The position numbers were made by a program, and so were the translations under genes. Under the pieces are notes generated by a model. The model saw only the letters and a program-made list of their open reading frames with translations, ran no database searches and had not been told where the DNA came from. Of a stretch of 64,000 nt of DNA, positions 58,533 through 64,000 are shown piece after piece. Within the stretch, counting starts at the first letter, position 1, and every line of letters starts with the position of its first letter. Source of the DNA: Limosilactobacillus gorillae (GTDB lineage Bacteria > Bacillota > Bacilli > Lactobacillales > Lactobacillaceae); contig NZ_BCAH01000007.1 in NCBI RefSeq assembly GCF_001293735.1, positions 1-64,000 of the forward strand. The letters run 5' to 3'.

Positions 58533-58997
58533 GTGCAAGAAGAACAAAAACAGTTAGCAATTCGGTTGGTGACCCAGGATGACATGGCCTTTGTTAAGGA
58601 GTGCTTTACCGATGACCAACTGTTAAAAGAGATCGGTCTAACCCTTAGTCCGCATCCCCAGGCACGCCGGTGGGCCTTTGCGATGTGGCGTCAGTCAGGG
58701 GATTTTTGGGCGATTACCCTTCAAAAGGTACCAATTGGCCTGGTGACTAGCTTTGTTGTGGCCCCGGGAGTTCGTGAGGTCGGCTATTTTATTTTAGCGC
58801 CCTGGCAAAAGCAGGGGCTGATGACAAAGACCCTGCAAAAATTAATTTCATGTTTAAGAGATCGCGGACAGACGAACGAGCTGGTGGCCACCACCCGCAT
58901 GGATAACCTTGCCTCCCAGCATGTGTTAATCAAAAATGGGTTTAGAAAGGGTCATCAAAATAAGACAATTATTAACTGGTCCTTAAAAATTTCTTAG
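58533..58997 (+). CDS. GNAT family N-acetyltransferase (RimJ/L-like)
   Basis: The product is 154 aa. The acetyl-CoA motif is in VGYFILAPWQKQGLMTKTLQ and the later strand in LVATTRMDNLASQHVLIKNG, typical of N-terminal or small-molecule acetyltransferases of the RimJ type. Start is GTG 58533, with only a weak ribosome site (TGGGGTAATTAT). The substrate is unknown. Confidence 0.85.
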   Translation: MQEEQKQLAIRLVTQDDMAFVKECFTDDQLLKEIGLTLSPHPQARRWAFAMWRQSGDFWAITLQKVPIGLVTSFVVAPGVREVGYFILAPWQKQGLMTKTLQKLISCLRDRGQTNELVATTRMDNLASQHVLIKNGFRKGHQNKTIINWSLKIS

Positions 58998-59004
58998 AAA
59001 AGGG

Positions 59005-59032
59005 TTGCGGATTATTCGCTGTTCGGTATAAT
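59005..59032 (+). promoter_or_regulatory. Promoter of lysine riboswitch transcript
   Basis: TTGCGG (59005-59010), 16-base spacer, TATAAT (59027-59032). Confidence 0.7.
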
Positions 59033-59051
59033 AATGAATATGTTTATCACA

Positions 59052-59275
59052 CAGAAGAGGTCGCGCGACTCATTAGTACGTCGGGTTAGGTAAGCAAATA
59101 CCTCAGCCCGGTTGAAAGGGTGCCGTGCCGAAACACTGGTAATTTTGCTGTTACCTTTGTTGGGACGTGGCTTAAGAGGCCACGGACTGTCGCAACACTG
59201 CGGGGTGCTTCCGGATACTAATTCAGAATTATGGGTTGGGTCTTCTAGCACTGCTAGGAGGCCCTTTTGCTTTCC
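59052..59275 (+). promoter_or_regulatory. Lysine riboswitch (L box) with terminator
   Basis: The aptamer elements are in order: AGAGGTCGCGCGACTCATTAGTACGT-like start (59054 on), GAAAGGGTGCCGTGCCGAAAC, and ACTGTCGCAACACTGCGGGG-type 3' part with GGTGCTTCCGGATAC. The terminator arm GGGTCTTCTAGC (59238-59249) pairs with GCTAGGAGGCCC (59253-59264), then TTTTGCTTT. High lysine would favour the terminator and cut lysP expression. Confidence 0.92.
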
Positions 59276-59307
59276 CCCGCTCGTCACAATCAATAGGAGG
59301 ATACATT

Positions 59308-60798
59308 ATGGATGAGCAACAATCGTCGGGCAACCAGGGCGGCCATATTGAACGGTCGTTAAAGACACGCCACCTGACAATGATCGCCCTCGGGGGTTCA
59401 ATCGGGACCGGGCTATTCATTGCATCGGGATCGGCAATTACCACCGCTGGACCGGGGGGCGCCCTGATTGCCTATGCGATCATGGGGATCATGGTCTACT
59501 TTTTAATGACCAGTTTGGCAGAGATGGCAACGTACATTCCACTGACTGGGTCCTTTGCTGCTTACGCAAGCAAGTTTGTTTCCCCGGCCACGGGGTTTGC
59601 CCTCGGTTGGAATTACTGGTTCAACGCCGCTATCACAGTGCCGGTTGAAATCACCACCGTGGGGTTGGTTATGAACTTCTGGTTGCCCCACATTCCGAGC
59701 TGGGTCTTTTCCGGGGTCGCCTTTCTCTTAATCTTCATTATTAACTACCTGTCCGTTCGTTCTTACGGGGAAACGGAATTCTGGCTAGCTTTGATTAAGG
59801 TGGTCACTGTTATTGTCTTCATCATCGTTGGCGTGCTGGTAATTCTCGGGATCATGGGGGGCCAGGGGCCAACCGACCTGACTAACTTTACCTACAAGAA
59901 GGCACCGTTTGTCAATGGAGTTTCCGGCATTATCTCCGTCTTCTTGGTTGCCGGCTTCTCCTTCCAGGGGACCGAAATGATCGGGATCACCGCTGGGGAA
60001 TCCGAAAACCCGGAACGGGCAGTTCCGAAGGCTATTAGGTCAACCTTCTGGCGGATCCTGTTGTTCTACATCCTAACGATCTTCGTGATTGCCTGCATCC
60101 TGCCGTACACTGATCCACACCTGTTATCATCTGATGTTAAGGACGTCGTGACGTCACCGTTCACTTTGATTTTCAAGCGGGCAGGCCTGGCTGCTGCGGC
60201 CTCGGTTATGAACGCGGTAATTTTAGTGGCGGTTCTTTCCTCGGCTAACTCATGGATGTACGCCTCGACGCGGATGCTGTATTCCCAAGCCCGGGAAGGA
60301 TACGCATGGCGGATTTTTGGTTACGTTAACAAGCGCGGGATTCCGATTTACGGTCTGCTGGGAACGACTGTGGTGGGAATCTTGGTTTGGGCAACCCAAT
60401 TCGTTGGCCCTAATGCCTATAACTATCTGATCAGCGCATCCGGTTTGTGCGGGTTTATCGCCTGGCTGGGGATTGCGATTTCACATTTCTGCTTCCGGCG
60501 AGCCTTCTTGGCCCAGGGGCATCAGCTGTCTGAGCTTAAGTATCACGCTAAGTGGTTCCCGTTCGGCCCGATCTTTGCCGTCATTCTTTGTATCGTCGTG
60601 ATCGTGGGCCAGAACCTGAATGCCTTTGTTAAGCTGGACTGGTCCAATATCGCCATCACTTACATGGCCGTACCAATCTACATCGTCTTGTACCTGTACT
60701 ACAAGCTTCGTTACGGCTCTAAGATGATTAACCCTAAGGACGCCGATCTTTCCCGCTCAACCAAGGGGGAAAGCTACGAGCCGACTGACCAAGATTAG
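59308..60798 (+). CDS. lysP: Lysine-specific permease (APC family)
   Basis: The product is 496 aa with 12 membrane segments. It has the amino-acid permease start IERSLKTRHLTMIALGGSIG, the fourth-helix GWNYWFNAAITVPVEIT and the GFSFQGTEMIGITAGES motif that marks LysP-type carriers. It imports lysine with a proton. The assignment is strong because a lysine riboswitch lies directly upstream. ATG 59308 follows AATAGGAGG; the frame extends into the riboswitch terminator but a start there is unsuited. A terminator follows at 60812. Confidence 0.95.
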   Translation: MDEQQSSGNQGGHIERSLKTRHLTMIALGGSIGTGLFIASGSAITTAGPGGALIAYAIMGIMVYFLMTSLAEMATYIPLTGSFAAYASKFVSPATGFALGWNYWFNAAITVPVEITTVGLVMNFWLPHIPSWVFSGVAFLLIFIINYLSVRSYGETEFWLALIKVVTVIVFIIVGVLVILGIMGGQGPTDLTNFTYKKAPFVNGVSGIISVFLVAGFSFQGTEMIGITAGESENPERAVPKAIRSTFWRILLFYILTIFVIACILPYTDPHLLSSDVKDVVTSPFTLIFKRAGLAAAASVMNAVILVAVLSSANSWMYASTRMLYSQAREGYAWRIFGYVNKRGIPIYGLLGTTVVGILVWATQFVGPNAYNYLISASGLCGFIAWLGIAISHFCFRRAFLAQGHQLSELKYHAKWFPFGPIFAVILCIVVIVGQNLNAFVKLDWSNIAITYMAVPIYIVLYLYYKLRYGSKMINPKDADLSRSTKGESYEPTDQD

Positions 60799-60811
60799 AT
60801 AAAAAACCAAC

Positions 60812-60850
60812 AGCCTAGGGGCGGTGCACTTTCACCCCGTAGGCTTTTTC
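60812..60850 (+). terminator. Terminator after lysP
   Basis: AGCCTA-GGG-GGTG pairs with CACC-CC-TAGGCT, then TTTTTCTTTT. Confidence 0.85.
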
Positions 60851-60929
60851 TTTTCCAAAGTGGGAGTGGGAGTGTTAAAATAACCTTTGTGTCTTTTAAA
60901 ACAGAACCGAAATAAGTGAGGTTTGATGG

Positions 60930-61571
60930 ATGATTGTATTAGCCGGAACAATTGGGGCAGGGAAGACAAGCTTAACGCAAATGCTTGCCAACCACCTGGG
61001 GAGCAAGCCGTTTTTTGAATCGGTCGATGATAACCCGATTCTGCCCCTTTTCTACAAGGATCCGCAAAAGTACGGGTTCTTACTGCAGATTTACTTTTTG
61101 AACCGACGCCTGGATGAGATCAAGGATTCCTTTGATAATGATTTAAACGTCTTGGATCGTTCGATCTTTGAAGACGCCCTGATGTTTAAGATGAACGCTG
61201 ACCTCGGTCGGGCCACCCAAACTGAATCGGACATTTACACGTCCTTGTTAGGGAACATGATGGAAGAATTGCCAGATCAGGCTCACCCGAAGGCGCCCAA
61301 CTTGTTAATTCACATCCGGGTGTCCTTTGAAACGATGCTGAACCGGATCAAGCAACGGGGGCGGTCGTTTGAACAGATTGAAACCGACCCAAGTTTGTAC
61401 CAATACTATAAGACGCTGAACGAGCGTTACCAAACCTGGTACGAGAACTACGATAAGAGTCCTAAGATGATGATCGACGGGGATAGGTTCGACTTTGTGG
61501 CTGATGAAAAAGCGGCTGCGGCGGTCTTAGAACAAATCGATACTAAACTTTTTGAATTAAATTTAAAGTAG
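60930..61571 (+). CDS. Deoxynucleoside kinase (dGK/dAK type)
   Basis: The product is 213 aa. The P-loop is AGTIGAGKTSL, followed by FFESVDDNPILPLFY and the DRSIFED motif, with the R-x-R lid (KQRGRSFEQ). It phosphorylates deoxyadenosine or deoxyguanosine in the salvage pathway, feeding dNTP pools. Lactobacilli often carry a dAK/dGK pair next to each other; only one is visible here. GTGAGG lies about 5 bases before ATG 60930. Confidence 0.93.
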   Translation: MIVLAGTIGAGKTSLTQMLANHLGSKPFFESVDDNPILPLFYKDPQKYGFLLQIYFLNRRLDEIKDSFDNDLNVLDRSIFEDALMFKMNADLGRATQTESDIYTSLLGNMMEELPDQAHPKAPNLLIHIRVSFETMLNRIKQRGRSFEQIETDPSLYQYYKTLNERYQTWYENYDKSPKMMIDGDRFDFVADEKAAAAVLEQIDTKLFELNLK

Positions 61572-61574
61572 TTA

Positions 61575-61603
61575 TTGACAGTTTAGCTGACATCGCCTAT
61601 ACT
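61575..61603 (+). promoter_or_regulatory. Promoter of tRNA array
   Basis: TTGACA (61575-61580), 17-base spacer, TATACT (61598-61603). Confidence 0.85.
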
Positions 61604-61624
61604 ATAGAAGTTGTCAGTTGACAT

Positions 61625-61697
61625 GGAGGATTAGCTCAGTTGGGAGAGCGTCTGCCTTACAAGCAGAGGGTCACAGGTTCGAGCCCTGTATCCTCCA
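61625..61697 (+). tRNA. tRNA-Val (TAC)
   Basis: 73 nt. Acceptor GGAGGAT / ATCCTCC, anticodon loop CTTACAA giving TAC, T-loop GTTCGAG, discriminator A. No encoded CCA. Confidence 0.97.
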
Positions 61698-61750
61698 TTC
61701 TAGGTTAGGGCATCCACTTGGATTGTCCTTTTATTTTCGACATTTGTCAC

Positions 61751-61833
61751 GCGGATATGGCGGAATTGGCAGACGCGCAAGATTTAGGTTCTTGTGTCTT
61801 TATGACGTGGAGGTTCGAATCCTCTTATCCGCA
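61751..61833 (+). tRNA. tRNA-Leu (TAG)
   Basis: 83 nt with a long variable arm as Leu tRNAs have. Acceptor GCGGATA / TATCCGC, anticodon loop TTTAGGT giving TAG, discriminator A. Confidence 0.97.
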
Positions 61834-61872
61834 TTGGCCGGCAAAAAGCCATTTAACTTTTAAAAAAAGTAA

Positions 61873-61901
61873 TTGACAAAGTTGGTCTAGAAGAGTAATA
61901 T
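61873..61901 (+). promoter_or_regulatory. Internal promoter before tRNA-Gly
   Basis: TTGACA (61873-61878), 17-base spacer, TAATAT (61896-61901). Confidence 0.65.
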
Positions 61902-61948
61902 ATATAAACGTTGAAAGGCAAGTTTAGTTGCCAATCACCCCGAAAATT

Positions 61949-62020
61949 GCGGAAGTAGTTCAGTGGTAGAACATCACCTTGCCATGGTGGGGGTCGCGGG
62001 TTCGAATCCCGTCTTCCGCT
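61949..62020 (+). tRNA. tRNA-Gly (GCC)
   Basis: 72 nt. Acceptor GCGGAAG / CTTCCGC, anticodon loop TTGCCAT giving GCC, discriminator T. Confidence 0.97.
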
Positions 62021-62029
62021 TTTTATTAC

Positions 62030-62103
62030 GCACCCATAGCGCAATTGGATAGAGTGTCTGACTACGAATCAGAAGGTTGAAGGTTCGACTCCTTCTGGGT
62101 GCA
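62030..62103 (+). tRNA. tRNA-Arg (ACG)
   Basis: 74 nt. Acceptor GCACCCA / TGGGTGC, anticodon loop CTACGAA giving ACG (read as inosine after editing), discriminator A. Confidence 0.97.
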
Positions 62104-62108
62104 TACCT

Positions 62109-62182
<74 letters not shown>

Positions 62183-62198
62183 TCGATATTCCCACAGT

Positions 62199-62236
62199 CC
62201 GTCATAGCGGTTGAAATTCCGTTATGACGGTTTTTT
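62199..62236 (+). terminator. Terminator of tRNA array
   Basis: CCGTCATAGCGG (62199-62210) pairs with CCGTTATGACGG (62219-62230) with one G-T, then six T. Confidence 0.92.
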
Positions 62237-62341
62237 GTTGCCTAAAAATCTGGGGGTTATCCTTTTAGGGATTGAGTATCGGGAGGGATGCTCGCAACTA
62301 AAAGGTTAGTGGTATCATATCCCTAAAGGGGGGACGGTTAA

Positions 62342-63007
62342 ATGGATCTGAATGAAAAATACCAAGCGATTGACCACCGGGGACGGCAGCTACTTTTGAG
62401 GGGCGGGGACATTGATCCCTGGTTAAGTGATCTCGAAGATGATTTTCGGCACGGGATGAGCCTAATCTTCACCTTGCCGGCCCACGTCAGCCGCAACATT
62501 GGCTTTGCCCTGGGTAAGCTACGGGAAGTGGAACCTGACCAGTACTATTACCCGGCAAAGGATATGCACGTAACGGTGATCGACTTAATCAAGGCAACGC
62601 CGGAATATGCCCTCAGTACGGAGCAGGAGCAAGCCTACCTCACGGCGGTTCGGCAGGCGGTTAAAAAGATAGCGCCCTTTCGTGTTTCGTTTCAAGGCTT
62701 GATCACTAGCGGGAGTGCGGTGATGGTCAAAGGACTTTACCAGCCGGGACTAGCTGAGCTTCGCCAGGCAGTTCGCCACCAGGTTAAAGCGGCGGGTCTT
62801 CAGCTGCAGGAACGCTACCAGCAGACAACCGCTCACGTGACCGTCGCCCGCCAACAGGCGCCGCTTGTTAATACTCGCCGGGACCTGGCGGTGTTAGATT
62901 CGTTAGCCGAAGTGGCGCTTGGGACCGCCCTAGTTGACCAGGTTGAGTTGGTGGTTCACGACTGGTATAATCGCCAGCCCCGCCTCCTCGCTAAATTAGA
63001 GATGTAA
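62342..63007 (+). CDS. 2H phosphoesterase (LigT / 2'-5' RNA ligase-like)
   Basis: The product is 221 aa with the two H-x-T motifs that define the superfamily: DMHVTVIDL (residue about 78) and TAHVTVARQ (about 163). These enzymes hydrolyse cyclic 2',3'-phosphates or ligate RNA ends. The N-terminal 45 residues include a charged segment (RGGDIDPWLSDLEDDFRHG) not seen in short family members. GGGGGGA is about 9 bases before ATG 62342. It is monocistronic, ended by a long hairpin. The substrate is unknown. Confidence 0.85.
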   Translation: MDLNEKYQAIDHRGRQLLLRGGDIDPWLSDLEDDFRHGMSLIFTLPAHVSRNIGFALGKLREVEPDQYYYPAKDMHVTVIDLIKATPEYALSTEQEQAYLTAVRQAVKKIAPFRVSFQGLITSGSAVMVKGLYQPGLAELRQAVRHQVKAAGLQLQERYQQTTAHVTVARQQAPLVNTRRDLAVLDSLAEVALGTALVDQVELVVHDWYNRQPRLLAKLEM

Positions 63008-63056
63008 AAAAAGGAGGATAACGGAAATCAGCTGATTTCCGTTATCCTCTTTTTTA
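63006..63056. terminator. Long bidirectional terminator
   Basis: Perfect 18-bp stem running GAGGATAACGGAAATCAG to its complement (63014-63049), A run before and T run after. It overlaps the stop codon of the convergent gene at 63054. Confidence 0.92.
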
Positions 63057-63770
63057 GTTAAGTGGAGCCTCGGGGTGCTCCTTGGTTAAGATGAACTGTT
63101 CGCTTGGGGTGACCATAAAGAAATCGGTGATTAACTTGCTTAATTGGGTCATCGCTTCGGTTGCCCGAGCAGCCTGTTCGGCATTGACGGATTCCATTAC
63201 AACGACGCCATTAGTGGTTTCCTCGGTCAGCATCGTCCGTTCGGCTTCCCGCCAGTTTAAGGAGCGGCAAACGGCGCCTCCGTTATCGTAGTAAATGACT
63301 TCTCCTTCGCGGGCGGGATCATCTTCTTTCGCCCCAAGTGGGAAGAAGCCTTCACCTCCCTTGGCGATTCCCAGGTGTAAGTCGCCTTCAATCTTATTAA
63401 GATCTTCGATACCAATTGGAACCCCGTAGCTTAAGGAGATACTATTGTAGAGATCGACGAGCGGAATCGTTGGTTCAAAAACATGTCCTTGGTTGGCCCG
63501 CTTCAAGAGGGCTTCAATTGATGCCCGAGCGCCCTTACGCTTCTTAAATTGGGAGTAGGCGTCACGCCACTGCGCAACAACGGGGTTATCGCGAAATGGA
63601 TCGACACTGGTGAACTTAGCAGATTCCTTAACAGCTTGGGCAAGTAGGTCGGCCCGGTACTGGTGCGTTTCGGGAGTATCGTGGTTATCAAAGCCGTTAA
63701 TGGTCATGATGTTGATCTGGGCGTCGGGGAAGAGATTCCAAAACCCAGAATCGATAATTACTTTTTTCAT
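63054..63770 (-). CDS. B3/B4 tRNA-binding-domain protein
   Basis: The product is 238 aa. The middle part (about 60-215) matches the B3/B4 domain of phenylalanyl-tRNA synthetase beta (SIEALLKRANQ, then DLYNSISLSYGVPIGIEDL, then GEVIYYDNGGAVCRSLNWRE), which stands alone in many Firmicutes. It may edit or bind mischarged tRNA; the role is unproved. ATG 63770 is chosen because AAGGAGG lies 8 bases upstream; the longer frame to 63794 begins before that site. Upstream 63771-64000 shows no further gene. Confidence 0.88.
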   Translation of the reverse strand: MKKVIIDSGFWNLFPDAQINIMTINGFDNHDTPETHQYRADLLAQAVKESAKFTSVDPFRDNPVVAQWRDAYSQFKKRKGARASIEALLKRANQGHVFEPTIPLVDLYNSISLSYGVPIGIEDLNKIEGDLHLGIAKGGEGFFPLGAKEDDPAREGEVIYYDNGGAVCRSLNWREAERTMLTEETTNGVVVMESVNAEQAARATEAMTQLSKLITDFFMVTPSEQFILTKEHPEAPLN

Positions 63771-64000
63771 AAATATAACCTCCTTGGGGGTCAAAGCTAT
63801 AGTTTTTCATACCCCGTTTATTTTAATTGGTTGCCATTTTCCGAGCAAGTTTCTTGCGTCATACTTTGTGAATCAGAAATTAAGATAAGCTATATGGATC
63901 AAAGTTGTCATACCGGCATTCAAGTTTAAGAAAGTTAATTAAACAACTTATAGAAATTACAAGCCTGTGTAATTTTTCACTTTAAATGTAATGGCTTTTT

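Noticed and set aside
59236-59307. Earlier start of lysP inside the riboswitch terminator
   Set aside because: The bases form the terminator stem; AATAGGAGG is correctly placed for ATG 59308.
61618-62044. Short ORFs over the tRNA genes (both strands)
   Set aside because: They coincide with well-formed tRNA genes and have no ribosome sites.

Overview
The window looks like chromosome from a heterofermentative lactobacillus, most likely Limosilactobacillus fermentum or a close relative. The support is about 50% GC by eye, strong AGGAGG ribosome sites, AsnA, malolactic enzyme, MprF, a DUF4811/DHA2 efflux pair, T-box and lysine-riboswitch control, and lactobacillus-like protein sequences. The species call is inference. 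No rRNA, CRISPR array, prophage or origin was seen.

Layout. 1-1360: a relic IS200/IS605 end, a GNAT acetyltransferase and a membrane-anchored GH73 hydrolase. 1361-3528: an IS200/IS605-type element with intact tnpA, a doubly frameshifted tnpB and a candidate omega RNA. 3.6-6.8 kb: asnA, then a T-box-controlled MetE-like methyltransferase and luxS (methionine/homocysteine cycle). 6.8-12.3 kb: a WYL regulator facing a Nudix hydrolase plus PLD/SF2-helicase/DUF3427 operon, with a 22-codon ORF and a PAP2 phosphatase at its end. 12.4-15.4 kb: an unknown protein, a DacA-like carboxypeptidase and a class-A-like serine hydrolase whose leader may encode a short terminated RNA. 15.6-20.7 kb: YjeM-like permease, small unknowns, PPK2, a LysR regulator and an NAD(P)-binding protein. 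20.7-25.5 kb: sucrose locus (scrB and scrA divergent, with a zinc alcohol dehydrogenase between them). 25.6-36.7 kb: cyclophilin, then a C4-dicarboxylate block: mleR/mleS, two flavin reductases, fumC, a soluble FrdA-like flavoprotein, a DASS transporter and a second MleR-like regulator. These genes could run malate to lactate and malate to fumarate to succinate, with free reduced flavin as electron carrier.

36.7-51.1 kb: fused ThrE-like exporter, UDG-like protein, alpha/beta hydrolase, DJ-1/PfpI protein, MprF, tRNA-Asp, RluD-type synthase, DUF4811/DHA2 pump with a MerR regulator across a perfect 27-bp operator, RNase J and a CPBP protease. 51.4-55.6 kb: UspA, two VIT-type metal transporters, a CDF exporter, a DtxR/MntR regulator and a cold-shock protein. 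55.6-59 kb: split ThrE pair, second PAP2, an esterase and a GNAT. 59-64 kb: lysine riboswitch plus lysP, a deoxynucleoside kinase, a five-tRNA array (Val, Leu, Gly, Arg, Pro), a 2H phosphoesterase and a B3/B4-domain protein.

Most genes are ordinary core genes. The least-explained items are the flavin-reductase/PAS/acidic-tail protein in the fumarate block, the Nudix plus PLD-helicase operon, the possible 60-nt RNA before the serine hydrolase, and the decaying TnpB element.
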